A DNA stretch of 64,000 nt from Ischnura elegans (lineage: Eukaryota > Arthropoda > Insecta > Odonata > Coenagrionidae): assembly GCF_921293095.1 (NCBI RefSeq), contig NC_060257.1:56828968-56892967 (forward strand), in the 5' to 3' direction. A program made the translations under genes and the position numbers. This document shows positions 33,797 to 45,139 of this stretch, one piece after another. The notes below the pieces were generated by a model, which was not told the DNA's origin, did no database searches, and saw nothing but the letters and a program-made list of their open reading frames with translations. How positions within the stretch are numbered: position 1 is the stretch's first letter; every line of letters begins with the position of its first letter.

Positions 33797-34224
33797 ATTT
33801 TCTCGGGTTTCCGCGCGGGTAAGATTTTTTTAAAGGCCGTTTTACGCGGTACACGGAGTTGCGCAGGTTAGAGCTGCATTAATTTCTAAAATGGCGTGGA
33901 ATTGCGCGAATGCATGAACGAAATTAGAACAGGGGCTATTTTGCCGTCTCGCATCCACGCATTCTCGCATGTGTTCTAGCAATTCACCGCTTTACACGAC
34001 GCAATTTTGATCGCGCCTTCACACGTACGTCAGACTGCGCAATTCCGTGTACCGTGTAAAACGGCCTTAAGAGCGCCTTTGTTTCGGGTTCCGAGTAGTT
34101 ACCCATTCTAGATTCAATCATTCATTCTATTCGTCACGGTTATTAGCCGTAAGAATGGGTTGCGAGTCGGAACCCGAAACGTCGGCGGTCTTAGAAAATC
34201 TTACCCGCTCGAAATCCCGAGAAA
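33797..34224. mobile_element. palindromic element, Penelope-like terminus P3, with a MITE in its left arm
   Basis: Outer ends TTTTCTCGGG and CCCGAGAAAA. After removing 33,834-34,066 the arms pair over about 85 bp (CGGGTAAGATTTT, GTTTCGGGTTCCGA, ACCCATTCT). The right arm reads AAGAATGGGTT-loop-AACCCGAAACGTCGGC, similar to the CTGANGA-stem-GAAAC core of hammerhead-like motifs in Penelope-like ends. Confidence 0.65.
33834..34066 (+). mobile_element. TTAA-flanked MITE (piggyBac-like)
   Basis: About 233 bp, AGGCCGTTTTACGCGGTACA to TACCGTGTAAAACGGCC, long inverted repeats of about 35 bp (on through CACGGAGTTGCGCAG). Flanked by TTAA at 33,830-33,833 and 34,067-34,070. Same family as 20,793-21,221. 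Superfamily inferred from the TTAA target. Confidence 0.85.
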
Positions 34225-34329
34225 AGTTTAAACATACCAAATGCATTTATTCAATTATATTATTGCTCTGCATTTTACATAGAACTGTTACACATACATC
34301 CCTTAGTGTATATATCTTAGCGGCAGTAA

Positions 34330-34980
34330 AAAATTACTGTCAAGTTTTACAAAAAAGTGAAATATTGCACTGGTTGTTCATTTGATCATCCATGCTTAGG
34401 CTACGCTCTCTTACCCCACGTGAAGTTTATTGTCACTCTTTCCAGGTAGGAGAAGTAAACTGCGAGGTCAAGGAGCAGGCCGCATTGTTATCGTGAATAA
34501 TATTTTCACGTAATATAAAGCATGCAAAACGTATTTCCCAATAGGAGAAAACAAGGGGACCACATAGATTTAGAAATGCGAGAAATAGCATTGAAGAGTT
34601 ATATATTTGATAATAACATCATGATGAATGTAAATTTCGGTTAACACCCCTAATTATACCTTATTTCCACGTGAAACTCGGATCACTTTGTCCGTCAGCG
34701 ACGCGAGTGGCGAATTTTGTAACCCCAATTAAATAAGCTACGGGTGACAATACCTTTAAATGCCGTATTGAGGATCCACTTTTGTAATATTCGTGAATGC
34801 ATCATTGCCAATTTAACTAAAAGTATAAAATGTTGCACTGATTATTGATTTGATCATTAGTTCTTTGGCTTCGCTCTTGCATCCCCGGTTGAATTTTCTT
34901 GCCGCTTATTCCTGCTAAGAGGAGTATACCTCGATACCAAGGAGCAGGCCGCATTGGGAACGTGAATGCGAGACCTAAGC
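34330..34980 (+). repeat. direct duplication, period about 485 bp
   Basis: AAATATTGCACTGGTTGTTC.TTTGATCAT ... GGCT.CGCTCTT ... AAGGAGCAGGCCGCATTG occurs at 34,358-34,495 and again at 34,828-34,965. Between them is a piece shared with 12,280-12,330 (inverted). No coding. Confidence 0.75.
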
Positions 34981-35144
34981 TTGAAATATATTTAACCGTT
35001 CAAGTCGTGAGCTGAGTCCGTGAGCACGTCCCATTATTCCATCCACCCTAAGGCGTGACAGAGCCCAAAATGAGCGATTTTTTTGGACGTGGCCCGCAGT
35101 GTTGGTCAAACGGAATATCCATTGTATAATATAACATCTATATA

Positions 35145-35278
35145 TCTACAAGGTTTTTATGGAGGAATCTGTAATACTCTAGGAGGTGGAGACAATTTTA
35201 AGGATTATTTGTCCATAAACATGGGGTCGCACCTCCTCAGTTTCGGAGCTATGGCAACGCGAATATTATTTTGAATGC
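35145..35278 (+). repeat. dispersed repeat, copy 2 (family with 1,795-1,905)
   Basis: TTTTTATGGAGGAATCTGTA ... GGAGACAATTTT ... TTTGTCCATAAACATGGGGT and GAGCTATGGCAACGCG. Same order as the first copy. Confidence 0.6.
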
Positions 35279-36394
35279 ACTTCGTATTTACCATAAAAGC
35301 GATTTTACTCAGCTATTCTAACTCCGACATTTTACTTCTGTTCGACTGTTTTTTTTCTTTTGTTGAAAATATTGTTTTGCTGAATTGTTTTCATGCTACT
35401 GGCGATCTGCATAGGATGCATTTTTCTGAAATTCTATTTATTTATTTATTTCTTATCTACTATTTCTGTACCAATGCTAAAAATGTTAAAAGTTTTACAT
35501 TTATTTTCTCATGGACCTCAGTGCTCACGAAAATAAACGAAATTATTATTACTATTATTATTATTCAATACTCCGAATTTTTAAATGCATTAAAAATTAC
35601 GGTTAGATGAGAATGTGCGATTATAATTGTGTTAAACAATTATACGCAAGATAGTTGATATTGCGCAATGTTATTGTTGATACTCGATCAAAACTCTCGA
35701 AGGTAAAGGTAAAAATTTACATGTGGAATTAGTTGATGTTGGCCTCAAAAATTATATACCAACAAACTGCAGAACGATCTTAGCATTTTTTGAAGTATCG
35801 CCCTCCTCTTCTTCGCATTTTATAATGTTCATCAGCTCCCGATCCCACAGTCGTTTTTTGATATTCTCGACACCTTAGGTGCTACACTCATCAAATGCCT
35901 CGACTCGAGGCCACCAGCGCCACAAAATTCGTCCTTCCGCTGAACACTTCGCAAAAAAAGACTGGATCAACAAAACGATAGTCCTCGAATAGAGCCCTGC
36001 CTTTTTCGAGCAGTTGGCACCGCGCTCGAAGGATGGCGACCACTTTCTCCCATTGTTATTCAACTCGTCAAAGAGGAGTTGGCAACGTGACCAATGGTGG
36101 ACATGGGATGGAGGGTATGACGAAGTGGAGGAGAAGCGGCTATCGACGTTGATTCACCTTCTCCTGCCCAAACAAGTGCTCTCCGAAGAGAGACCGATTC
36201 GAACGCCTCCACACGCAATCGAGAGAACTCATCGTTCAGGTGCGAGCGAAAGAAATGGCGATTTTGAAATTCTCGGGATGAAGGTGGTAGCATTACATTC
36301 CAAGAAAAGCAACTGTGAGTACTCAAAATTTGAAGTAAGTTTGCATCATCGTGGCTGGAACAACAGGTGTGGTATATTACTTGGAGGACGGCCA
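35279..36394. other. intergenic; unassigned GC-richer stretch 35,870-36,390
   Basis: An (ATT)n run lies at 35,548-35,563. From about 35,870 the composition becomes GC-richer, with overlapping open frames on both strands (148 codons on plus at 36,014, 144 on minus at 36,060). Neither shows a domain, and the 3' part runs into a dispersed repeat, so I do not call a gene. Confidence 0.4.
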
Positions 36395-36510
36395 TGGGTG
36401 ATGAGTAGGGATAGAAGGGTAGAGAAAAACCTGGCGTCGGCATTAGCCTTCTCTTCATGAAAGGCGCCAACGAAACCTCGGCTTGACATCCCATCTGACG
36501 GACGGCTGCG
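36395..36510 (+). repeat. dispersed repeat shared with 17,675-17,790
   Basis: CGTCGGCATTAGCCTTC, GGCGCCAA, CCTCGGCTTGACATCCCATC and TGACGGACGG match TATCAGCGTTAGCCTTC, TGCGCCAA, AAGGCTTAGCGTCCCATCC and CGACGGACGG in the other copy. Confidence 0.65.
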
Positions 36511-37490
36511 AGCTAGGCTTAGCTTGCTTGAGCAAGAGAGAAAATATATCTTTAACAGGGATGACAATAGAAACTAAACGAAAGTGAAAAACACTAAAAT
36601 TTCAATAGTTTTGTTCCTGGGAGCGAAATGTAGAAACGAAACTAAATGGATTCAAACCCCGGGAGCTAAACTCAGGGTCGAAACGAAATCGGAGTCAAAA
36701 CTACTTCGGGTCGAAACTAAACTAAAACTCTGGGACGAAACGCAAATAATGTTACGCACCTAAGGGGCCATGTGCTTCACCTTGGAGCAGTTTAATTTCG
36801 ACCCACATACTAAGTACGAAGTATGGTTGAATGAAGTAGAGGTTCGGCCTATCGCCATTAGATGCATGGGGCACATACATTTTTACCACTAACAGCAGAA
36901 CGGGGAACACCAACTGGCTATTTGATTTTTAAGCTCGATGACTTAACCTCTCAACACGTATGTCAAACGTAATGGATCGAAACTATTCCCTCTCATCCCC
37001 CTCCACTCAACTTCTGGGATCGAAACTTAACTATGAGCAGCGGAGCTTCAATTAATTTAGTTTCGTTTCCGGGAGTAAAGTTTCGTCCCGGGTCGAAACG
37101 TAACTCATAGGTGATTTTAATTTCGTGCGGGAACGAAGCTAAGCTTAGGCCACGTATTTTTCGTTTCCCTCCGGGTCGAAACGAAACATTATAGTTTCGT
37201 TTCGACCCGAGTTTTGCCTTTGACATCCCTGATCTTTAAGAGCGACACGGAGAAGATCATCTTAGAGCCTCAATATATTTCCAGGTCCGACAGAAGCGAT
37301 AAATTGAGAGAGATATTTTTCCGGACGGATAGATTAGGGAATTTATTTTCCGCCGAACCATAAAAGGCTTCAACAAATACTAGTCGTAATTTTGTTAGAG
37401 CATTTGCTTTTTATGTATCACATGTAAACATCCGGTGTCCTTACATCTCCTGCCACACGTATTTTTAGCAGTATGTAGATATATGGATTG
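36490..37490 (+). mobile_element. LINE 3' end, split by a hAT element
   Basis: LRARLSLLEQERKYIF before and KSDTEKIILEPQYISRSDRS, DKLREIFFRTDRLGNLFSAE after the hAT element form one continuous post-RT reading. The 3' UTR aligns with 20,740-20,792 plus 21,222-21,300. It ends near the family A MITE at 37,491. Confidence 0.75.
36556..37231 (+). mobile_element. hAT-type element packed with a CGAAAC motif
   Basis: 676 bp, CAGGGATGACAATAGAAAC to CTTTGACATCCCTG. Exact 8-bp target duplication ATCTTTAA at 36,548-36,555 and 37,232-37,239. The interior repeats GGG(T/A)CGAAACG-like words about a dozen times, direct in the left half and in both orientations in the right half. No transposase. Confidence 0.92.
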
Positions 37491-37797
37491 CAGGGTCGCA
37501 GCTAGGAATTAAGGCTAGGGGGGTTTCAGGCAATACTAATACTGTGAGGGTCCTGGGGGTACGGAATACCCGCCAGGGCATGTGGGAGATGCGGGGGCCC
37601 TTCTCTAGAAAAATGTTAAGATAAATGGTTCGAAATGGTGAGTCTTACGGCCTCCTGAGGGATATTTTATTATTCCTCACGCTATTCTATAAGCGATATT
37701 AATCCAGTTAAGTAAAATAGCTTTAATTAAAAAATTTCTCTGAGCTCTGGGAGGGGGTTTTATACCCCAAACCCCTCCCCCCGTCGCTGCGCCACTG
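37491..37797 (+). mobile_element. hAT-type MITE family A, copy 5
   Basis: 307 bp, CAGGGTCGCAGCTAGGAATT to CGCTGCGCCACTG. The flanks ATGGATTG and GAGGGTTG match only in part, so the target duplication is worn or absent. Confidence 0.85.
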
Positions 37798-37865
37798 GAG
37801 GGTTGGGCTAACAGTGTAAAAAAACCTCAATGCACTTAAGCAGAGATAGGAAATTCCAAGAAAAA

Positions 37866-37945
37866 TCTCCACTGCCGCCAGGGTTTGAACCCTGACCCAC
37901 AGTGTGGGAAGTGAATACACAAGCAACCTCACCAACCCAATCCCT
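37866..37945 (-). mobile_element. tRNA-derived SINE head (type C)
   Basis: Minus strand: GGGTTGGTGAGGTTGCTTG (A-box region) and GGGTTCAAACCCTGG (B box) at tRNA-like distance. The head resembles the arms at 15,796 and 17,118. Confidence 0.6.
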
Positions 37946-39479
37946 GAACATTTCGGGACGCGAGGTACAAAAAAAGCAATATTTCATAACAATAATATTG
38001 AATGAAAGTATGTCAAAAATAAAATAATATCCTCTTGGCTAGCATGATTTGTGGTTAATTCAACTGCTGAAACGTCGGAGTTTGAAACCTGACAATCACA
38101 AAAAGCATCAAAAATATATAAGAGCGGAAATTTTACGCGGGTAGGCTACGTAAATATCACTTCCAAGTGTATGTGACGAGTAAGGACATCATGGCCTCAC
38201 AGGCAAACACTCCGTGTCGACCAATCCTTAGGTAGTCTCTAATCAGCTTCAATCTTTTGCAATTCAATTAACTTTCACTTCTATTTCGTTCAAGGCGACA
38301 GAGTGTCTTTGACACAAAGGACTCAGATGTTTAGATTAGATAAGTGACCCCACCATTTACAAGCCAACGAAATAATTAAAATCGATGACATTGTTCGAAG
38401 GGTTGAAGTCCACATATGTAGAATTTGAAATTAATTACTTTTTTTACTTCTTTGATGTTTATGCATACTTTTATACCTTTTAGATGTTGCTTTACTTTCA
38501 ATTAATGAATGAATAATGCAGAATCATATGTGTTCATGGATGAAATTCGAAGCGAATTCTCTCTTAGTTTTGAAGATGTTCATAAAACTGCTTTCTATCA
38601 AGTGTAATCTATATGAACTGGTTCTGTTTTGAAATTTATGGATTCGTTATTTTTTGTGATGGGCATCACGTATTTATAGGTACTTTCACCTTCAAGTGCG
38701 AATTAAGAAAGTATATTTGGCCTATGTAAGCAAGAAAGCTTATTTGCACAACGAGGATAAGGGAGTTATTTTTACCTATAAATATTCAAAATCAATTCCG
38801 TTTGGTAGAGAAACATCTTAGAAGCTCTCATTATATTTTACGAGAAGTTAATAAGATGTGAGCTCCCCAGACTAAAAAATGAAGCAGAAGTGAAGCTGGG
38901 CACCGCAAGAAATTGCTAAAAACTTGTTGCCCGTTCGTAAAAGTATGTTTATAGTGGGGAACTTACGTCGATTGCTATAAAGACTACTTTGAATAGGTAA
39001 AACGGATATATCTGTTTGCAAAAATACCTACAAAGGTAGCTAAAACTCAGATTTATGTGCGGTATTCTTTGTTAAATTCAGAAAATAATTTTATGTCCGT
39101 CTGTTTAATAAAAAAAAATCATACAAGTTCCCCATTGTCTTGGTCACGCTAAACGCTATTCCTTTGTCGAAGGTTGAATAACGTTATTTAAGTTGATTCA
39201 AGTTTTCCACAGCAGTGGAAAAGGCCGCTGAACTTGATATGTGAACATTCACTTCTAAAACACCGATTTCGATGGTCTTTAATCTTGCCAAACGACTTGT
39301 TCCACGTTCTTTGTTCAAGACATCTCGAGTAGTGAGAATGATGCTTAAGGGGCAGACTTGTGTCAGAGAAAATAAAGTTATATAACATAATAAAACCTTA
39401 AACGGCCGACTGGAGGATACTTTATTACATACTTTTCGGGTTCGACACTCGAGAAGAGAGCCTAAACTCCTCTGTAAGT
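37946..39479. other. intergenic; repeat copy at 38,186-38,333
   Basis: 38,186-38,333 matches the dispersed repeat at 17,511-17,650. The rest is AT-rich without recognisable genes. Confidence 0.45.
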
Positions 39480-39860
39480 CCGAAATGAGACCACGTCAAC
39501 GAAATTTCGACGCAGTTCCGCGACCCACGTCACCGCTTGGCGTAAGAGCGACACCACATTCGCCTTCTGTTACCAAACATACTATTCCTGGCGGCGACAC
39601 CCTCCTTCGGTGTCAAGGCCGCAACGATCGACACGAGGAAGGAGGGAAGAGAGCTTATTATGTGATCCGATGTCCATCACGTTCGGAGGCTCCTGCCGAA
39701 TCGCCCAAGTGTCGCGATCGCTGGCGACGACGGCCGAGCGAGCTAAACTTTCCCGCCATTCCTTTCGCGCAACCATTTTGGCGCGCTGCCTTCCGCGACC
39801 ACGTGGTCTCCATGGAATGCGTCGATCGCCAAAAAAAATATCGGGTCCGTGCATTGATTA
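39480..39860. promoter_or_regulatory. GC-rich, CpG-rich island with E2F-like and E-box sites
   Basis: A sharp GC-rich block in AT-rich surroundings, dense in CG dinucleotides. It contains TTTCCCGCC (39,749-39,757) and TTTTGGCGCGC (39,776-39,786), both like E2F sites, and the palindrome GACCACGTGGTC (39,797-39,808) with an E-box core. Overlapping open frames on both strands are expected for such composition and show no domain. Could be an unmethylated promoter or a first exon of an unseen gene, or an old GC-rich insertion. Confidence 0.4.
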
Positions 39861-39892
39861 TTGGTCTCAACATGATGGGAGGCCAGGCTTAA

Positions 39893-40743
39893 GGCTGGTC
39901 GTACACTGGAAGCGTATTCAGGCAGCTTCTGGGCGTATTGCATAGGCGTACCCAGCGAGGGGCGGAAGGAGGGCAGCTGGCCCCATCCCCCCAGAAGCAA
40001 AAATCACGCAAGTCTTTAAGCAAAATCAGTACTGAATTGAAACCAAAGTATTCAACAAATTTTCTTTAAACCCACGAAAAATTATATATATTAGTATAAG
40101 ATATGTAACTAAAATAAAACTAGTTTTTCTATGGTTTGCCCCCCCTAGACCATGGCTTGCCCCCCCCCCTAGTCATGATCCTGTGTACGCCCTTGGTACA
40201 GTGCAAGCGAACTTTTGCCGCCAATGGACTTGCGTATTCGTTACAGACATGTGTGAGTTTGGCCATGTATGGAAAACAACGTTATCAGTGAATATGCATT
40301 TAAACGAATTATGCCTGCTTGACAGTACTTACCTCGTAAGACGCCGGATGCTAGTCGGTTAGAAAAATCTTGTTGGGAGACCCGAATTTATCAGGAGAGG
40401 AGGACGATGGGCGGGTACAACCATTAGCATATGGATATGGGAAATGAACCGCCAAAGTTTTTTGACGACTATCGGATAACACAAGGCCTTTCCGTTATAT
40501 TTTGAATATAGTAAAGAGAAAATTATAGATGAATGAGGTCTCAGTTCAAGGGTACGCGAGCGACAGATCCAACCCAAACAGGATGTATAGCGCGTGCGTG
40601 AGTACGCCTGAAGCTCCGCGCAGGTTGGCGCCTATAGTGTGCGCGGGTATGTCTGACTCTGGATTATGGGATTTGCCGCGCGAAGCCACTTGTGTAGCGT
40701 GAGCGTGAAGCCGCCCAAATACGCTTACAGTGTACGACCAACC
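39893..40743. mobile_element. non-autonomous element with GGCTGGTCGTACACTG ends
   Basis: Left end GGCTGGTCGTACACTGGAAG and right end TTACAGTGTACGACCAACC form inverted repeats of about 35 bp, extending through GCGTATT.(A/G)GGC(A/G)GC. About 851 bp; a second element is nested at 39,941-40,195. TTAA precedes the left end but not the right, so the target site is unclear. Confidence 0.75.
39941..40195 (+). mobile_element. nested MITE, hAT-like, with poly-C runs
   Basis: CATAGGCGTACCCAGCG at the left faces CTGTGTACGCCCTTG at the right. The C-rich right end resembles the 23,308 element. Flanking 8-mers match poorly. Confidence 0.65.
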
Positions 40744-40835
40744 GTACCGCGTGTTTCAAAATGAATAGCGGGGTTTTACTGCTTTCTAATATTTATTACA
40801 CTATAAACTAACTCTTAATATTTATTACACAAAAC

Positions 40836-41245
40836 CAGGGGTCGGCAACCTGCGGCTCGCGAGCCACATGCGGATCTTTGGATATGAAACTGCGGATCTT
40901 TAGTTCCATACGCAAATATTACTTATTTAAAAAAAAAAAACATTTAAAAACGATTTTGAATCGACTAACGAGGATTGGGCACCATTTCTCTCTCTCAGCC
41001 CATTGTACTCGCTTTTCACTCCACCTCTCCCCCGTGACACGCGTTGTCACTGTCGTCTTTGTCGTCACTTTAGAAATGCAATTGATCGATTTAAATAAAG
41101 TAAAGCTTTGTGGAGTGGAAAATTTACAGAGTTGAAAAGCAAGTTGGAAGAGTTGGAGGTCCAAAAATATATGTACTAGTGACTAAACCAACAGTTCTCA
41201 TTTCGCACATATGGTTGAGTTTTGGCTCTCGAGTCTCGAACCCGC
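40836..41245 (+). mobile_element. hAT transposon remnant (CAGGGGTCGGCAACC end)
   Basis: CAGGGGTCGGCAACCTGCGG followed by CTCGCGAGCCACATGCGG is a classic hAT (Charlie-like) terminus. A worn right end (TTTGGCTCTCGAGTC..GAACCC) lies near 41,220-41,245. Between them is a scrap of hAT transposase-like coding (KSKLEELEVQKYMY). An internally deleted copy. Confidence 0.75.
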
Positions 41246-43040
41246 AAGTGATGTAGTATAGAATCCTTTAATCGGCCACATAAGCTGTTTCAGCGAAAAT
41301 ATTTAACTTTATTTTCTCTGAAACAAGTCTATCCCTTAAACAGCTTTGACACTCCTCGAGATATCTTGAATAAAGAACGTGGAACAAACTAGCAGTACAT
41401 ATAATGATAGATCAACTCAAACAGTTTTACACGAAGGCTACAAGTATACAATTTGAGCAGTATTGTCACACGACACACGTCAAGACGATATGTGAGTTCT
41501 TCTTGAACGTTGATTATGGTGTCTCTCGAGTAATTGGTGCAACAGCTGCTTCAATACTGTTTCTAAATTCGTCCAAAATGTCTTTTCATAATTTGTTTCA
41601 TTCGATACCAAATGCCAATGAAACTCGTAAAATGTTTCCCACCCAACGTTTCAGTACGAGAAAGCATATAAGAAAATAGGAAGAAAGGTCTATCAATTAA
41701 GAAAGGCTATAAAATAACAATCTTTCGGAGCGAGGAAGGGACTGGTTTGAAACCTTCTCACCTAAAATACCTTAAAAGGCAAGTAGACAATCGTCCCTCT
41801 TGTGAAATAAAGATTTTGTGTCTAAAAATTAAGGAGCGGCAGGGAGAACAGGTAAGAAGAAAGTTTAATAAAAAGAAAGTACAGTCCTCGAACCTAAAGT
41901 GTCAACCTGTATTTTTTTTAAAGAAAGAGAACCACGTACTGCATACAGTTGCCATTTTATGGTAACCAGGTAACAGTACATAAATTAGAGGACAAATAAG
42001 CAATATAACAAGCGGAAACAAGAAATAATTTTACAAAAAAAGACAAAAAGGATCTGCAAGTACAAGCTACTTCGGTGACAGATAGGATAGGGAAAGGCTT
42101 ATAAAAGATTTCAATGCAAGTGAAAAGGGTCTGTGTGTGGAGGGAGTGAGTTTAACACAGAAGCAATGCGGTAGAAAAACGAACGTTTAGTACGTGAAGT
42201 CTAGGAATGGGCATGTGGATTAGGGGATGAGAACGGGTAAGGCGGGGTGGAACACAAAAATTGATATAAGAGAGCAATTCAGGGCCGTCGATGGTAAAAT
42301 TGAGAATTTAATGAATTAAGATTTAAATCAGCAGTGGGCCTATGGGTAGTGAGATAAGGGATGGAGAGGGATGGCAGAAAAGTATTAGTGGACATTCTAT
42401 GTAAATGCGGTAATCTATTTTTTACTAGTTTTTTTTTACTTTTTTAGTAAAGAAATTGCCGACACTATGCAATAGGCCTGCTACGTATATGCCATAAACT
42501 TGTCATCACTAAGAGAATAAGAAATAAGTGCAGAAGAGACTGGATATGTGAGCAAGGATCGGCACGCAATCAGCAACCACGCTCTATTCTCTGACTGCTT
42601 GTTTTTTTACTTTCTAGTGGATTTTATACCATTTTTGGAAGTAAACGCGTTTTTTATCTTTCATATTTGATTTTATTGTCTATTTTTTAGAAGTAAATTT
42701 TGATATTGATTAAACCAAATCTTTTAAAGAAATATCTGCCGAAAAATTTATAACTAACACCATCTACTGAAAAATTTTCAAACTATTTTTCCATATGGAA
42801 ATTTATTTAATTATTTAGAGGAAAATGGAATAAATTTCAAGTTTTTTATTTTTGAATATCGTATTCTCATCAGAAGCAAGCGTGTAAACATTTCAATCCG
42901 ATCCGACAATAAGATGTGAGTTAAAAATCAATTAAAAGATTCTATCGATGAAACACAAAAAGGCGAAGTAAGTTACGAAAAAATCGTGTAATAAAGAATG
43001 GCAAAGTTGGTAAGGAAATTTGACTAAATACTAGAATTTT
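41246..43040. other. intergenic, no gene seen
   Basis: Short open frames without domains; AT-rich. Confidence 0.4.
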
Positions 43041-43048
43041 TTTTTGGG

Positions 43049-43145
43049 GAGCTTGGTGGCTCTATGGGTTGAATGTCGGGCTGCTGATGGAGGGATTTAG
43101 GGTCCCAATTCCGTGTGGAGCCCTAGGACACCCGAAGCCAAAAAA
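43049..43145 (+). mobile_element. tRNA-derived SINE head (type E)
   Basis: GGGGAGCTTGGTGGCTCTATGG (A-box-like TGGTGGCTCTATGG) and GGGTCCCAATTCC (B-box-like) at tRNA spacing. The downstream body GGAACCAATCTCCTCC is not matched elsewhere in the window. Confidence 0.5.
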
Positions 43146-43209
43146 TACTGTAAGTGCGAGATGATCTTGGGAAAGGAACCAATCTCCTCCATTTCTGGAT
43201 ATGAGTAAT

Positions 43210-44205
43210 TCACATGCGATATTCAAAACAAAAAAAAAATATTAATCGAAGGTTGAAATGGTCTAGGAAAAGGAACCCTCCCTCCCCTAATAGATAGATA
43301 AAAAATTACCCACCTAAAAGCACGTGTGATTCAAAATAATATATGCTCTTCTGAAAGAAATAAGTTAGAAATGAAATAAAATGGATGAATAACATACAAA
43401 CGAATAACTGAATGAAGGAGAAATAAAAGAAAATCAGTTGAAAGAAAAAGTTAGAAAGAATGGTAAACAAAAGAGACAAATTATTTCCATTGCAAATAGT
43501 AAAAATATGCCTAATTTTGAATTTCAGAAATGAATCCATGAACATTATTCACGCCAGTCAAAAGAATCAGTAAAAATTTTATATGTTAAATTTAATAAAA
43601 AACACGTATAATTTTGAAACCTTACAGCAAAAATTAAGAGGAAGTCTTGATGGTAGCTGATGCAATTATCTCAATTAAATCATCACAGCTCATTAATCTA
43701 AGCGGTAGCGAGTGCTCATGTTCAAAAATGTTATCTATTTTTTCAGTTGCACTCGCGCCTAACATACCTGACATCTAGCGAGCGTATCTTCCTCTATTTC
43801 ACCTCTGGATAAAATACGGAGCTAAATCAACAACTCACCAAAAAACTTACTGTTCTCCTGGGCGAAGTGAGCTAACAAGACACACTATAGCTCATCAACC
43901 AGCTGTGTTAACTGCGTGAAAAACGGTATGCGATGTGGGCATAATTATATTCTTCAAGGGCACATGTTTACTTTTTCATTAATTTTCTTCTATTTGGAGA
44001 AGGTTGAACGAACTTCCAATCAATTTATGTGTGCTGTATCACCGGGTGAGGAGCCAACACCGGTCTCCACACCGACATAATCCCATTCTGCTCTCGTATT
44101 GAAATTTTCAAGGTTTTTTTTTAATTTTTATTTTCTTCTCAAACCACCGAATACATCTCATATTGGCCATTTTATATCGGGGTGTTCAACAAATTTAACA
44201 ATTAA
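43210..44205. other. intergenic, no gene seen
   Basis: AT-rich with a low-complexity open frame on the minus strand (43,306-43,545), rich in Phe and Ile, not a credible gene. Confidence 0.4.
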
Positions 44206-44213
44206 ACGTACAC

Positions 44214-44316
44214 GAACAACCATGCCCTGGACAGGGGAAACCTACTCAGGCGGGACTCAAACCCGCGACCTCTAGTTTGGCAGGCGAGAACGTTGCCCCG
44301 CCGCCATCGATGCCGG
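44214..44316 (-). mobile_element. tRNA-derived SINE family A, head only
   Basis: Minus strand CCGGCATCGATGGCGGCGGG, B box GGGTTTGAGTCCCGCC and CTGTCCAGGGCATG. The body and tail of the family are missing. Confidence 0.8.
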
Positions 44317-44339
44317 ACGGTTTCTAAAGAACACCATTA

Positions 44340-44480
44340 ACCCATGAAATAAGATTTGATGCTTTCCCGGCGAATTATGAGGGCAAATACGACAGATAGG
44401 AGAGTAGAATGGAGAGAGTACGTCAAACAAATCTTAGAATTGTTTACTTATGATGATCATAATGATAATTCATGCGGTGT
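44340..44480 (+). mobile_element. LINE tail fragment (RTE-like)
   Basis: TTDRRVEWREYVKQILELFT followed by a (GAT)-rich tail, as at the end of RTE-like coding regions (DR..WR). Confidence 0.6.
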
Positions 44481-44919
44481 GATCTGCCGCATTTTCAGTG
44501 AAAACATCTTCACATTCGTAAGCTCTGCTCTCAACGGCTTAACGTGGAATAACAGGAATTATAATGGCCCAGCCCGATACTCAAAATGGGGAGAGCGGAA
44601 TGGAGAGCTAACTTCTAATGATGATGAATACGTTACCATAAAAGACAGGTCGAGCGAAAGTGACGCGTCACATTAAGCCCTGTGTTTATATTTACGTTCG
44701 CAAGAGTCCTTCCCTTATGAATAATCCCCGGAAGGATGAATTCCCAGGAGTCACGGGTTCTTATCCCACCGTGGTGGATTTTCTACCATCCAGAGCTTAT
44801 ATGTATATGTGTGTTCTACGATATAACTTGGTCATCAAGGTGAATGGCAGCTTAGTGAGGGAATTGTAAGAAAGGACTGTATTGTCCTAAGTTCGGTAAT
44901 GATGCCAATTCTTGGTGCT

Positions 44920-45135
44920 TACGCATAATTCCGGCTATTGTCTTTTCGATTAATGAAAGAGTGATACAGCAATATCAGCTATGTAAAAAGATCTATTTTT
45001 CTTGTAAATCAACTTTATATTAACAATAGTTTTATGGGTTTGGATCGGCAAATCGTAGTTCCGTTTTAGTGAACTGTTTTCAAGCACAGTCTCGGGGTGG
45101 TATTCATAGTATTGGGTCTGGGTATGTATTAATTT
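44920..45135 (-). mobile_element. R2/R4-type LINE endonuclease fragment, worn copy
   Basis: Colinear with 45,932-46,153: TTCTTGGT.CTTA, ATTGTCTTTTCGAT.A, ACAGCAATATCA.CTATGTAA, TGTTTTCAAGCAC.GT.TCGGGGTGG. The reading frame is destroyed. Confidence 0.65.
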
Positions 45136-45139
45136 GTGC

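Noticed and set aside
36014-36494. Overlapping 148- and 144-codon open frames on opposite strands as a possible gene
   Set aside because: No domain, start context or splice support; composition is GC-richer, which lengthens chance frames, and the 3' end is a dispersed repeat shared with 17,675.
39485-40000. Several open frames (90-135 codons) on both strands in the GC-rich island
   Set aside because: Frames overlap on both strands with no recognisable protein; explained by high GC and CpG content.
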